DNA from: Brachypodium distachyon
Lineage: Eukaryota > Streptophyta > Magnoliopsida > Poales > Poaceae
Assembly (NCBI RefSeq): GCF_000005505.3
Contig: NC_016131.3
Span: 9,817,501 to 9,881,500, forward strand
Length of the DNA stretch: 64,000 nt
Direction of reading: 5' to 3'
The stretch's first letter is position 1. Each line of letters opens with the position of its first letter. The notes under the pieces are model-generated. The model worked only from the letters and a program-made list of their open reading frames with translations. It was not told the origin of the DNA and ran no database searches. Both the position numbers and the translations under genes were made by a program. Below are positions 1 through 12,416 of the stretch, one piece after another.

Positions 1-1514
1 ATCTCAGCTGCTTTCATCTTTGTGGTGGCAACGTGCGCCACATTTTTTTTAATGCTGAGAATCCCTGATCTACATGCAGCCCCCACGTGCTCTTGCTCTT
101 GCCGAACTCCGACATTTCAATCTACAGATGTGCTAGAATGACACTTATTATGTCTTTACAAGAGGTCAAGAGACTGGCGAAGAATGCAGGAACTTACGAT
201 AGCAAGAGGTACGCAAGACAGAAAGAGGTACGCATTCATATTTATTTTTTCCGGCTAGGATTTTCTCAAGATTTTTTCCAAGAAAATACTATTTCCTACT
301 CTCGAGTTTAAACAAGTTCTCAAAAGAAGAGAAACTTTTTACCAAGGGAATCTGGCAATGCAAGACTGCATGTCTCATTTCCACAGATCTCCTTCTCAAA
401 ACCATTAGCATCGGAGATTTGGAGGCTCTTACCAGGTACTGTATTAAATTCACGAATCACGATATAGGAATGTGTGGCCCATCCGCCCATGACTGACGGC
501 CCTATGTAGAGGTCATGATGTCGTGGGCTTCAATGAGGATAGAGTTGGGAAGGTCAGAAGGTGGGCTCAACGTAAGCTAGGCCCCGTTGAACTGAAGAAG
601 TCGTTTTCTTTTTTCGGGAAAAGGAAAAATATATGCAGGGTAAACACTCCTCCCAAGAACTTTGTTCATCTGCGCAAACTGCAAAATAATTTTATGCTGA
701 ACACTGTTCATGTGACATATATCTTTGTATTCATTATATACTAAAAGCAATATGAGATGTACCGAGAAGAGGCTTCACGCTAATCCACATCATCTGAATT
801 AATTAGATATTTAGATCTTATATTTGATGGTAAGATTTAATGAGGTGGGTTTATCTGATGGGGTGTCAAACACAACATACTGCATTAGCCGATAAATATG
901 TAAGTCATGACAACTTTTTTTTCATCAATCATGGGAATATGAAGTAGTAAACTCATTCAGTTCACTAGAATCTATATTTTGTAACATAATTAACGGAAAT
1001 TAAAAGAACTATAGTTACACATACCAACACATGATCCTAAATTTATCTTTGACTACTAATTAATATCGTATATGAGCGGCTAGCTAGATAGCAAATGAAA
1101 AAGCATTTACTAATCAAATATCGCTACAAAGTCTAAAACCAAACTACTAGCTCACGATCTAAGCTTAAATACAAGTATCAATAGCATAATCACATAAAAT
1201 TGCAATCTCACATATTGGTTTCAACAAAAATATTATCTACTAATATAGCTTGGAGTACACCTGACCTATCGGTGCATTCAAGTGATTGGTTAATTCAGCT
1301 TGCGAACTTTGTTTTTGTGAACATATGCAATTTAATATACCATGCACAATCAGTCACCTTAGGTAAGGACCATCGTCTCGCATGTGATCTGGACTTTAAT
1401 TCCAGATACACAATTAATATCACCTCAAACAACCAATTAGTTCGATAAAACATTGATCAACCAATATGTTGTGAACTTAAAACTATTGGCTACGATCTAA
1501 AACCACATAAAAGA
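1..1514. other. Intergenic, no gene seen
   Basis: This stretch is AT-rich with only short frames that match nothing I recognise. I see no splice-consistent exon chain, RNA gene or clear repeat. Confidence 0.6.
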
Positions 1515-1516
1515 TA

Positions 1517-1562
1517 CTCCCTCCGGTCAGAATTACTTGTCGCGGATTTAGTAAAGAGGGAG
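1517..1562. mobile_element. Stowaway-type MITE remnant, 46 bp
   Basis: The segment begins CTCCCTCCGGTCAG and ends AGAGGGAG, and is flanked on both sides by the dinucleotide TA (1515-1516 and 1563-1564). This is the terminus and target-duplication pattern of Stowaway (Tc1/mariner) MITEs. At 46 bp it is very short and is best explained as an internally deleted copy. Confidence 0.65.
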
Positions 1563-1884
1563 TAAAATATTTTGATACTTTTGTACTTCTAGGTTTCGTG
1601 TGATTAGTTAATTCTACTTTTCTATATGTACGTTTTTTAGCTACGACTATATAGCTTCGCATTATCTGAACTTTTTTTAGTGTATATGTGTAGTGCGATT
1701 TTGTAATTTTGCGTTTCCAACAACCAATCATGCTCATGACCTGGGACACCGTGGTGGTGTGAGCTAATAATAAAAATGTACACTGCTTCATCGTCATATC
1801 AACTAAAAAAGCTTCATGAGCTTGCTTCCGGTTACAACTTGATAGAAAAAACGCATGGTGTAAAATTCTCGCACAACCTTCATC

Positions 1885-2252
1885 GACGGGGACGGAGTTT
1901 GTGGACAGGTGGCGGTCGGCCTCCCTTTCGACTCCCATTGCGGCCCGAAAGGGCACTGCAACAGTGATCTTCCTTTTCGCTTGGTGGATTTGGAAGCAAC
2001 ATAACACGATCATCTTCGAGAACGGGCGCCCGGATTTGGTAGGTCTGTTTGCCACCATCAAGGAGGAGGCTCGGCTTTGGGCCAGGGGCTAACCAGCTAA
2101 GGGCCTCCGAGAGATCCTTCCGTCGACCTTGGAGTCCTAGTGGGTCACGATGTATCTAATTAAGGGTGTGCATATCTTCTGAGACTTGTGTATAACTCTT
2201 CTTTTCTATTAATGAAACGAGACGCAAGCTTTGTGTTTTCTTGGAAAAAAAA
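1885..2252 (+). pseudogene. LINE (non-LTR retrotransposon) 3' end, truncated
   Basis: The frame at 1901-2092 ends in a Trp-rich stretch (FAWWIWKQHNTIIFENGRP) followed by a W-A-R-G tail. This resembles the C-terminal end of plant LINE reverse-transcriptase ORFs, after the zf-RVT region, where the pattern W-x-I-W-K-x-x-N is usual. After the stop comes a 3' UTR-like stretch ending in eight A residues at 2245-2252, as expected for a 5'-truncated LINE insertion. No reverse-transcriptase catalytic region is present. The left boundary is approximate. Confidence 0.6.
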
Positions 2253-3744
2253 TGTCGCCACTAAATACAGTTTGAGGTGTAATATGTCCAAATGATACTT
2301 TTGTCATTCTTGCAAATGCTAAGGCAGGCTAGGGAACTGGGCACCAACTCTAGTGCTAAACAAGCTCAGAAGATACGATCTTCCAAAAAAATATATTTCC
2401 AACGTAGGGAGTATAAAACGAGGAAGAATTTGTGCTACGAGAGTACATAGGGTGGAGCATGCCTTTGGTACAACAGACACCTTCACAAAGATCATGGAGA
2501 AAGAGGCATGCAACCATGCAAGTGCTCTGAATCCTGGAAAGGGAGCCAAAAGGAAATGGGCGTGACCTGCAAATCCCAATAAATGTAGTGGGTGAAGTGA
2601 GGTCATGTAAAGTGACCAATCCTTGTCCTCTTGCTTCTCCTTCATGAGCACCTGTCACCCTCATGATGTCATTCATCTGTTTGTCTACTGTAGTAAAAGT
2701 AACCCCTTGATGGTTTCAGTTAACTTAAGTTGATATGAACAATGATGCCTGCAACTTGCATCTATCCAATTCATCACTACTTGTTTAGCGAGTATGATTA
2801 TTTGGGCCTGTGATCATGACTCCTTAGACTGTAAGCTTAGAGACGAGACTTCTAGAATTTTGCCACTGGGTTCACTCAGATGCAGTAGACCATATACAAA
2901 GCTGTGTTGCACAAACTTCTTCATACTGACTAGACACTATGCCAACCCTGAAGAAGGGAATCTTTCCCCATTTTTCAAAGTGCATCGGTGCTTTGTTGAA
3001 TGGTGGCATGCCATTCTTGGGCCGGTGATGTGATATCTGCTTCAAGTTGCGTCAAAAGTAAATAAATAAATAAGTAAATATTTCTCAAGTTGTCTCCTGA
3101 CCGGCAGTTCAATTTTACTGCAGTGCCCCGCAATTGCCAATTGGGTGCCGAAGTGTTCATGGAATCCTGCATGCATCTGGCTGACGAGTCTGCCGGGCAA
3201 AGACTTTGCAGAAGCAATTGCATGCGTGGTTTCAGTGCAGCTACTGTTAGCTGATGTACCACCGTGATCCAGGTCTAGCCTGCCTTCTCTCCAATAATCT
3301 ACTACTAGTATATTGTTTCAATTCAATAAACTGGTCCAGTTACATCAGGAGTTGCTGCACAACCAAGAAAGCAATTAAAAGGAGTTCTCTTTTCTTTCTT
3401 GCCAAGTTGCCATAACAGAAATGAAGAAAAAATCTGCATGGCCCATGGCTTGGCTGAAAGTATAGCTAATGCTAAGCTTCTGCACTGCAGATATCAGAGA
3501 CATGCATGGCCTGCGTACGCGTGTCATACCCGACGCTGGACATGCATGGCCGCACAGAGAAGGCGCTTCAGAAGAACCCCAATAGACAGTTATAATTCAT
3601 CAGCTTCAGAACAATCTCAGGAACGCATTGTTTGGCTTTCTCCAAGACGAATCAGTGATATCAGCTTGTATGAGGCCAGCAGTGAGTTGGTTATATGTCT
3701 TCTTTTCTCAGCAGTTATTCACTCAAGAGTTTAGGTTAACTGGT
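2253..3744. other. Intergenic, no gene seen
   Basis: Only short, compositionally ordinary frames occur here. Nothing in them resembles a known protein, and there are no paired inverted repeats I can support. Confidence 0.55.
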
Positions 3745-4105
3745 TAATTTATTGATGGGATCCATGGGACCCTTTAATTTATTAAGTCTACCAAAATGCA
3801 TGCATCCATGTACTTATGTGTCTATAGAGAAGTATATATACAGAGAAGTTTCATCGGAGGTGAGAATACTACAGAGTTTTGTTCACCTCCTGGGTTAATT
3901 ATGGCCTGTATTATATTTTCTATTTGGAATTAATTCATGGGATCGTGGGACCCTTTAATTGATTAAGTCCACACCAATATGCAGGCATGCATGCAGTTAT
4001 GTGTCTATGGAAGTATATAATAGAGAGAGAGAGAGAGAAATTTCATCGGAGGTGAGAATAGATACGATAGAGTTTTGTTCACTTCATGAGGTAATTATGG
4101 CAAGT
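3745..4105. repeat. Diverged tandem duplication (~165-bp unit, two copies)
   Basis: The segments around 3750-3905 and 3930-4105 share blocks in the same order: GGGACCCTTTAATT, a CATGCATG-rich block, TTATGTGTCTAT, TTTCATCGGAGGTGAGAATA, GAGTTTTGTTCAC and TAATTATGGC. The second copy contains a (GA)n expansion near 4023. No coding capacity is visible. Confidence 0.75.
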
Positions 4106-6590
4106 ATATATGTATAGAGAGAGAAATTTAAAAGTTCTTGCTAATAATAATGTTTTCATTTCATCTAAATTTGTTGAAGTGTATAAATGAATTGCCTAGC
4201 CCTTTCATTAGATCAGTCATTTGGTTGCGTTGGCTAGCGAATGAAGCTTGACATGATATCAGAGCCAAAGGTCTCAAGTTTAAGTTCAGACTTTCACAAT
4301 TTATATTAATATATTAAAATTTGCTGTTACCCCTCCATCCAATTCTATGGAAGCCAAACATGCTGGTTCTTGAAATTAATCTAAAATGAATTTTAGAATT
4401 CCAGGTCCATATGATGGGAGCCCAGATGTGTTGTAATAGTATGTAGTCAGGCCTGATCATTTAAGTCATTTTTTGTTTGCCAACGTCAAGCCAAGTGTCA
4501 TTACTAAAAGTTAAAGGAACAATACCAATACTATTTGGCAGCGAGAAATGGTAGTGTCATCTGCTATATCAATTCAGGGAGTGAGATGATATCATCGAGG
4601 GGATTACCATGTACACACTGATTAGGAAAATTTATATTAAAAAATAGTGAATTTATATTAATTAGGAATTAAACACTGTTGGCAGTGACAAGGACAATTT
4701 AAATATATCAACAGTCATTTCTATGTAGTCTAATCAAAACATGACATCATGATAAATTAAATGAGTGAGTTTAAATTTACTGCTGCCTGGGTGCTCAGAT
4801 GATCGATTTGTGGGTCAGGTGGTGACATCGTGTCTCTATCTTTGACTTAATGGCTTAACACCATGGAGCCCATATTGGCATGCATCTTTATCATGTATAC
4901 TTTAACACTGCATGCGGACATATTTACCACTCAACGGTAATACAATATGCATATATACATCTTCACAGTGAATCAAGAGGATTTAGCTAGGGGAACTTGC
5001 TTTGTCTAAGAATTTTTTACACCGTGCAACATCACCTTCAGTCAAATTTACATTTCTCATGGCATTTTAATAGCATAAAGTGGATTGTTGCGATAGGTTT
5101 GTTTATAGCCGAGTAATAGCTTGAGGATTACTGTGTGCGGTTGCCTCTATCACTCGATCATGTGATGCTCGCTTGTTTACTTTTAGGTTCATGACTTTTT
5201 GTTGGCATTTAGACATCAGTACTGCCCATTGATCCTAATCCACTTGACCTAGCTTTTGTCCTTGGGCCTACACTAAAGCACTAAGCAAAAACACTAGATA
5301 AGACAGCCCTTGGTGTTAGTCACTGTATGGTGCCATACCCTTTCTGCTCCCACCAGAAAAATCTTGCATGTTAAGGCTATAGACCAGCAGCGTTATATCA
5401 ACTTTTTATTTGCTACAAAATTTTTGTGTTCAATCTTGCCGAGCTCTAATATCTTGGGCTTGAATGATGTTGAAAATTGCTGAAACTAAATCCTCAGTCC
5501 TCACACTTCTAACACCATGGCCTATCTTAGGACTTTGTCACTTTGCATGCATAAGAAAATTCAGCTCTGTCATTATGAAGTTGAAATGAAGGCACTTTTC
5601 CAAGAAAAAAAAGCAAAAAGAAATCAAGGCACTAAGTGGAAGTTGTGCCCAATATGATAGTACTAGGATCATTCTCTTGTTCAATAAACATTCTGATAAA
5701 TTTGGTTGTGTAGTAAGCCCCACAGTCGGTAACATGCACAGATGGGGAAAAAGTGCCAATGTGACAAATTAAGTAGAGCAGGCCAGAACAGACCAATTGG
5801 CATCTTCACAGCATATGAGTTGGGGTCATCTTTCATTCTTTTGGCAACAAAAAGCATGTGAACTTTTCCAATTAGCTAGTGCATAATGTCTGTAAATTGT
5901 TCTACTCGCAGCATTCATGAAAACATTATTATGTATGATTTATAATGCCAACAACACTGCTCTAGGCTAGCTATACCAATGCAATTGATCAAGCACTGTG
6001 GACTTTCTTTTTGCTACTATACTATTAGCTGCACCGCTGCAGAATAATCATGGGATACTGCTGAACTGCATATCTCAATGTCCCAGTAATACGTTGGTTT
6101 TTTATTAGGGAGAGAAAGGAGATTAGGAGAATCAAGAGTAGTTCAGTCCACGGACCTGTCAGTGTCATTCTCTAACAGAGAAATGTAAATAATTGGTGCA
6201 TTGAAGCTTGTTACTAATAAATACAGCCTCCAAGAGAAACGTACTGTTGCCCCTGTATAATTGCTAGGTGGGTATAGCCCCAATGCTACTATAAGGACAA
6301 GTACATTATTGGTGCCCAATCTATCTTTAATCTCCAACGGGAACACTGAATCTTCTTTTAAAACAAATCTTTGACTCAGGGAAACATGCACTGAGAATGC
6401 TCCTAAAGAAACACTGAGAATCTTGAGCCATGAGACCATGAGAAACGCGAGATGGCCAAAGAATAGCAAGGTGGATGACCTTAATACTAGTGCAAGGGTC
6501 CTTGTTTACAAAACGAAAATTTAGCAAGGTGTGGTCTATGGTGTATGGACCACGGCCTAGTCCAGGGCAGTGCACAGTACACAAACGTAG
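4106..6590. other. Intergenic, no gene seen
   Basis: AT-rich sequence with no frame above about 110 codons and no recognisable protein. I found no RNA gene. Diverged repeats may be present but cannot be named by eye. Confidence 0.5.
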
Positions 6591-7439
6591 AGCCTGTTTG
6601 GTCGCTGCCTGGCCAACATGCCTGACGAAATATGTTGTCTGGAAGTAGCTCGAGAGTTAGATAATCTGAGCCTAGCAGGACATGAGCAAAATTAGTTGTT
6701 TAGTTGGGAGCCTATGGCTGAGGAAAAACGTAAACTGAGTATTAAACATTCAACATCGAGAAAACGTAAAGAAGAGAAATACGTTTTGCTCAACCCCTTT
6801 TCCTTTCACAGAACGATTTCAATTCCACGATTCACCTAACAAAAAATCTTGGAATCACCCATCTAATCTCGTTCTCTTTGTAAAATTAACAAGCACAACT
6901 CTTCAATTGCAGCCCCAACATGTGGAACTAACCACGAGCACACAAATCAATCATGCGGACGGATCCTATAAGTGCAAAACTCCAATTGATCATGGGGCAC
7001 CGCTCCACTAGCAATTCAGCTGCAGCGGCCATGGCATCCAAGAAGAAAGCGATGGATGCATCTATGCAAGAAGCGAAAGGGGCCGCAGGCTGAAGTTACC
7101 GTCATGGTCAGAGCCAGCGGCCGCATGGTATCGGTTTTTTTTCTCGTTTGCAGCGACGACAACGAGGACAGAACTTGGAGGTGGAAGCAGGGGCATGCAA
7201 TCGTTGTTGTCACCGCGGAGAAATCGCTTGGTTGTTTTGGTCCCCGGCTGTGCAGATCACGACGTCGTCTGATGGTAGGGGCTCAGGCACGCTTGCTTGA
7301 TAGGAAGCCGGACTCAGGCGCTCGATTTCGGTGGCCTGAACCAGGGAGCTTTTCAGGCACGCAATTAACAACACACAGGCAGCTCTCAGGAAGGCTCCCA
7401 GTCAGGCATATGGAGTCCAGGATAGCAACCAAACATGCC
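6591..7439. mobile_element. Putative non-autonomous DNA transposon, 849 bp
   Basis: The left end reads AGCCTGTTTGGTCGCTGCC and the right end, on the opposite strand, GGCATGTTTGGTTGCTATCC. These are imperfect terminal inverted repeats that continue with a shared CCTGG and, further in, GCCTGAC. CGTAG occurs immediately outside both ends (6586-6590 and 7440-7444) and is a candidate target duplication. Several CAGGC motifs lie subterminally. No transposase is encoded. A 5-bp duplication does not identify the superfamily with certainty, so only DNA-transposon-like structure is claimed. Confidence 0.5.
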
Positions 7440-7444
7440 CGTAG

Positions 7445-8390
7445 TCTATGGAACATGGGCTCACGCAAGGGCTATAGCTTCACCCTGTCCCGGGGACAGG
7501 CTGCATTCATTTGCCCTCTCCCGGACGCATAATTATCCACTGTTCGCCCCGGAACCTGTGCCCCCGGCGTCGTATTCACTCCAACACTCCCTGCCCGGGC
7601 CCAAAACACCAAACACAACGTTCTACCAACGAGAACGCCGTAGGTGAAGCCTCATCCGTGGTATGCGGCTTTTCAGTTTTCACCGGATAGCCTCGGTGTG
7701 CGGGCGCTATAGTGATAAGTCCGCAACCTGGGGCGGTTTGTTTACCTTCTTCTTTGTGATGACTGGAGACATGGGACCGGGGTTCCTGGTGGGGCGGATG
7801 CATCAGTGAAAGGCGGGTTAATTTGGAGGGCGTGAGAGAGGGGCTCGGGGCCTTGGGGGACTTGGGGTTTAGGGGAAACACGCGGCGCTGCAGCGCGTGT
7901 GGGCTCATCACCCCTTGGTAAGATTCTGCAAACTGGGCTGCGTGGTGCCTGCACTGTAGGCCCGAGTTATAAAAGAGCGTCTGCATGCTTCGCCCCTGCG
8001 CTGTCTCGTTTACACCCGACATGGAGATCAGCCGCGCCGCGCCGAGCGCGAGCAACAGTCAAAAACCGTGGCCTGTCGTCACGCCTGGTAATGGTCTGTA
8101 ATCTGCACCATAACCAGACTAAGCCATCGTACGGAACTTCCCATCACCGGTCCAAGCCAAACCATTTAGCATCCCTCGTAAACCAAACCAGTTCAAACCA
8201 CGTGGCTTTTTCAGTCCACACCAAACCAGACCATTTGCTTTCATATGGATTTCAAACCATTCCCAGACCCCCAAATCCCAATCTCCATTTCCCCCTTCTC
8301 TCTTCCCCTGCCGGATTGCGTGTGGTGGACCAACGGCCGGCGGAGCGAGCCTTAGTCGGCAGCAAGCAAGCAAGCAGCCTTCCGCCGCCT
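7445..8390. other. GC-rich then AACC-rich sequence, no supported gene
   Basis: 7445-8090 is GC-rich and produces long frames on both strands, none of which resembles a protein family. From about 8100 to 8260 the sequence is rich in AAACCA and AACCAG words. A similar AACC-rich block (10400-10600) lies just beyond the solo LTR in the same orientation, so the two blocks were closer together before that insertion. Confidence 0.45.
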
Positions 8391-8544
8391 TCCTCCTCCT
8401 CCTCGCCGCAGTGGCGCTCGCCCCGCCATGAGGCCATGAGATCTCATCGCCTTCCTCCTCCTCCTCGCCGTGGTGGCGCTCGCCCCGCCGCCTTCTGCCG
8501 CCGTCTACGTCCCGCGGGGGAAGCCCGCCTTCCACGGGGGCTTG
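8391..8544 (+). pseudogene. Exon-like segment interrupted by solo LTR
   Basis: One plus-strand frame here encodes a hydrophobic, signal-peptide-like run (LIAFLLLLLAVVALA) followed by a Pro/Ala-rich segment ending at the LTR junction. No in-frame ATG precedes it: the nearby ATG at about 8429 runs into TGA after three codons. A roughly 36-bp block rich in TCCTCC and GGCGCTCGCCCCG is tandemly duplicated (about 8393-8428 and 8453-8489), which may have broken an original start. Beyond the LTR the frame meets a stop within about 10 codons. It could be a decayed first exon or chance. No function is assigned. Confidence 0.25.
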
Positions 8545-10285
8545 TGTTGGGTTCGTTGCATAGGAAACAAAAAATTTCCTACGAGAAGTGCGGAAGAAAA
8601 CCCAAGAATATATATACTAGATGTATGCAACGAGAGGGATCATGAACACCATACCCTCGTAGACCGCTAAGCGTTACGATCACGAGATCGTTGTTGGTGT
8701 AGTGGAACTTTCAATGAGATTAATCTCAGTGCCGAACGGACAGCACCTCCTTGGTATCCACACGTTCAGCTTCACGTCGTCTCTTCCTTTCCTTGATCCA
8801 GCAAGCGAGAGGGAGAGGTAGATGAGATCCCGGCAGCACGACGGCGTGGTGACTATGGTGAATATCCCCACGGGCAGGGCTACGCCGTGCACGTGAGAAG
8901 AGGAGGAGAGGAGGGCTCAGGGGAGAGAGATCCAACTGAAGGCTTGGTGTATCCTCCCCCTTGCCACCCCCCCTCTATTTATATAGGGGTAGGGGAGGGG
9001 GTGGCTGGCCAGATCTGCCCCCCTTTTTCCAAAAGGGGGCTGGCGGCTAGGGGAGGGAAACCCTAATAGGGTTTCCTCCCCCCCCAAGTTACCCTTTAGC
9101 CCTAGGGTGGGCTGGCCGCATGGGCCTTGTGGGGGGCAGCCCCTTGGCCCATTAAGGCCAGGGTACTCCCTCACAAGCCCATGTAGCCCAGGGATAGGTG
9201 GGCCTCAAGGTGGAAACCTCCGGATCCCTCCGGAACCTTCTAGAAGCTTCCCGGTCAAAACCGGAAAATATTCCGAACTTTCCGGAACCTGAAAACAACT
9301 TTCCATATATAAATCTTTATCTCCGGAACATTCCGGAGCTCCTCGTTACGTCTAGGATCTCATCCAAGACTCCGAATCATAATTCGATATCATCATCATT
9401 TATCTCATCTAACCCAAGCAACATGAAACGTTAAGTGTGTGACCCTACGGGTTCGAGAACATGTGGATATGATCAAATATCAATAACCAATAGCGGGACC
9501 TGGATGTCCATAATGGTTCCCACATATTCCACGAAGATCTCATCGGTTGAACCACTATGTCGAGGATTCAATTAATCCAGTATCCAATTCTCTTTGTCTC
9601 GCGATATATTACTTGCCCGAGATTTGATCGTCGGTATCGCCATACCTAGTTTAATCTCGTTACCGGCAAGTTCTCTTTACTCGTTCCGTAATATAATACC
9701 CCTGCGACTAAACACATTAGTCGCATGCTTGCAAGCTCATTAGGATGTTATATTACTGAGAGGGCCCAGAGATATCTCTCCGTCACAAGGAGTGACAAAT
9801 CCCAGTCTTGATCCATACAACCCAACAAGCACCTTCTGAGATACCTGAAAAACACCTTTATGATCATCCAGTTACGAGATGACGGTTGATGCCCACAAAG
9901 TATTCTTCCGGTACTAGAGAGTGGCATGATCTCATGGTCTAAGGAAATGATACTTGACATAATAAAACATAAGCAACTTAAACTTAAGTGACACGATCAA
10001 AAGCTATGTTTAGGTTTGGGTCTATCCATCACATCATTCTCCTAATGATATGACCTCGTTATTAAATGACAACACATGTCTATGGTTAGGAAACCTTAAC
10101 CATCTTTAATCAACGAGCTAATCTAGTAGAGGCGTATTAGGGACACGGTATTTGTTTATTTATCCACACACATGTATTTGAGTTTCCAATCAATACAATT
10201 ATAGCATGGACAATAAACATTTATCAAGAACAATGAAATATGATAATAACAAATTTATTATTGCCTCTAGGGCATATTTCCAACA
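8545..10285 (-). mobile_element. Solo LTR, BARE-1/Angela/WIS-like Copia, inverted
   Basis: The element runs from TGTTGGGTTCG to CATATTTCCAACA, so it has TG..CA-type inverted ends. Read on the minus strand it begins TGTTGGAAATATGCCCTAGA, continuing with the GGCAATAATAAA block characteristic of BARE-1/Angela/WIS LTRs. It is 1,741 bp, the usual LTR length for this group. A perfect 5-bp target duplication, GCTTG, flanks it (8540-8544 and 10286-10290). No internal retrotransposon sequence remains, so this is a solo LTR left by LTR-LTR recombination. Intact duplications indicate no later rearrangement at the site. Confidence 0.93.
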
Positions 10286-10290
10286 GCTTG

Positions 10291-11226
10291 GCCAGCCAAC
10301 GTCGCCGGCGGCGCGATTCAGTCAGCTGAGAGAGATTGGGATTTGGGTGTCAGAGAGGAATCGGGGAGAGAGGGAGCTTGGGGAGTAGACAATGCACAGC
10401 CCGTTTAGAACCCATGGATTGAACCCGTTGGAACCCATGGATTGAAACGAACCATTTGCCCCCCAGATCGAACCGAACCAAACCGAGTTCTCCTAAGAAC
10501 CGCACCAAAACAAACCGTTTGTGAACATAACCCATTCCTTCCCGCCCAAAGAAAATCCATTTAAGAACCCGACCCATTAAAACCGTTTAAAACCAAACCA
10601 TTACCATGCCTCACTCACCTGTGGGGAGCGGAAGATTAAAACGAAAAGAGAAAATAATACTAATCAGAAAAGTACTTTTTTTTTTTTGCAAAGTTTTCAC
10701 AGAATCAGTGTTACTTATTGCCCAGAGAAGCATCACTTTGTGAACGGATGTTCTCGGTTAACCCAAATCTGGTAGATTAAAGCTATGTGACAAAGTTTTT
10801 GACTATCGTGGCAGACCTGACATGCGGGGCACAACTGTGGTCTATGAAAACATAGACACAAAATGTGTGGTTTTCTGAAATTTGGATTCAGTGAAAACCT
10901 AGACACACACATGCTATTAATATGGGTCACTTGACATGCGGGTAGATTTGGATTTTTGTGAGGAAGTCCGTTTGAAGACTGCTGGTTTTTTGAGACAATT
11001 AGCGATAACTGAGGTTCTGTAAAAAATCTAGACGCGAAAAATGTGCTATTCTAAAATTTACTCAAAGAAAAAAGTCATGCTCCGTTTTCACAAGTGTGCC
11101 GAACCCTATAACTTCAAGATAAACCTCTCGGGGCCTTGAAATTTTGGAACTGGGAGTAGTTTAGAGAAGATGGACTTCACTTTTATTTTTTTTACTCTTT
11201 TGAGAAAATTATTTTACACTTGTAAA
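10291..11226. other. Intergenic; AACC-rich block then no gene
   Basis: 10291-10385 continues the exon-like or leader-like GC-rich segment cut by the LTR. 10400-10600 is rich in AACC and AAACC words on the plus strand. The remainder to 11226 is AT-rich without a supportable gene. Confidence 0.5.
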
Positions 11227-11383
11227 CAGGGGTGTACCCAGTTGGGTGTTCGGGTGGGGCGTGTCCCACCCAATAACCTTTGAGATCTCTTTTTATTACT
11301 AGAAATTATCAAAAAAATTAGGAAAAAAATCGAACCGCAGTGTGTTTGTCCCACCCAATATTCAGAACCTGGATCCGCCAGTG
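11227..11383. mobile_element. hAT-type MITE, 157 bp
   Basis: Terminal inverted repeats are CAGGGGTGTACCCAG on the left and, read on the opposite strand, CACTGGCGGATCCAG on the right. A perfect 8-bp duplication, CTTGTAAA, lies at 11219-11226 and 11384-11391. The 8-bp duplication and CAGGGG-type ends fit hAT elements. The interior has two copies of GTCCCACCCAATA and no coding capacity. Confidence 0.85.
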
Positions 11384-11391
11384 CTTGTAAA

Positions 11392-12304
11392 GATGCAATC
11401 CGTGACGGCCGCACGAATCTTTCTTGATATACATGACGTACATGCCTCCTTGCTGCTTCCCTCTTTCTATGGACACAAAGCTCTACGACTTTCGCCCACT
11501 CGGGGCTCATGTGTCATGAGAGTGTCGAGAAGAGGACACAAAGCTCTACAACTCTTGACCCCTTGGGACTCAAATCGAGGTTCCATAGATGAAACCTTTT
11601 TGAGACCCGACTGAGGTATCAAAGAAAATGAACTAGCCTTCGATACCCGATAGAGATACATTGTAGAGTACCTTCTCGAGGCCCGACCAAGTTCTCTTAG
11701 AGGGTACCTTCCCGAGACCAAATCGAGCTATGAAGAGACGGAACTCTCCCGGGATGTAGACTCTTTGTTGACTTGGTCTTTATCCTATGAGTGAATTATT
11801 TGTTATGCCCAGGCAACACTGTGGCCCGGTTGCTGGCTATGCTTTATTTGTGATTTTTTTTGCTTTGGCTTATAAAGCCAAAAAACACCTATTTATATAT
11901 TTTAGCTTTGCTTTCGGCTATTGTTAGATGATGGTATAAACAAAAGGCAAAAGGCCAAAACTAAAAACACCTAATAGGTACGTTTTGGCTTAACCAGACA
12001 GGGCCTATATCTGTGCGTGCAACCCAACAACTTTTTCTCGAACTATCTGCACATCTAGCCTCTAAAGCGTGATTAATCACTTTATAATTAATTATGTTTA
12101 CTTTGTCTAGGCAAATGATTTTAATGTTGCCATTCCTATTTTGAGTTAAGGTAGATAAGAGAAAAAATGGAGGGGAGAGAGGGATTAGATGAATGATAAA
12201 ATTAACTGTATTGGGAATGTGAGAAAAAGGCAAGCAATGATATGTTTCTTTGTTTATTTTTTCATAAAGATTGTTTACACATATATCCTGAAACAAAGTG
12301 AGTA
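11392..12304. other. Intergenic, no gene seen
   Basis: No coding signal. A weak inverted structure around 11815-12005 (GGCCCGGTTGCTGGC versus the complement of a terminal GACAGGGCC segment) could be another MITE, but I could not define ends or a target duplication. Confidence 0.5.
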
Positions 12305-12397
12305 CTTCCTCCGATCCATAATAAACGTCTCAGATTTAGTACAAAGTTTGTACATAATTGTACTAAACCTGAGAAACTTATCGTGGATCGGAAGAAG
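12305..12397. mobile_element. Stowaway MITE, 93 bp
   Basis: Near-perfect inverted repeat: the left arm CTTCCTCCGATCCATAATAA pairs with a right arm ending GTGGATCGGAAGAAG. TA duplications flank it at 12303-12304 and 12398-12399. The centre (AGTACAAAGTTTGTAC) folds on itself, so the element is one long hairpin. Confidence 0.85.
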
Positions 12398-12416
12398 TAG
12401 TATTTAAAAAGTCATA

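Noticed and set aside
1483..2061. 192-codon minus-strand frame
   Set aside because: Overlaps a Stowaway remnant and the LINE fragment; the product matches no family.
7576..8055. 159-codon minus-strand frame
   Set aside because: GC-driven frame without motif or splice context; the opposite strand is equally open.
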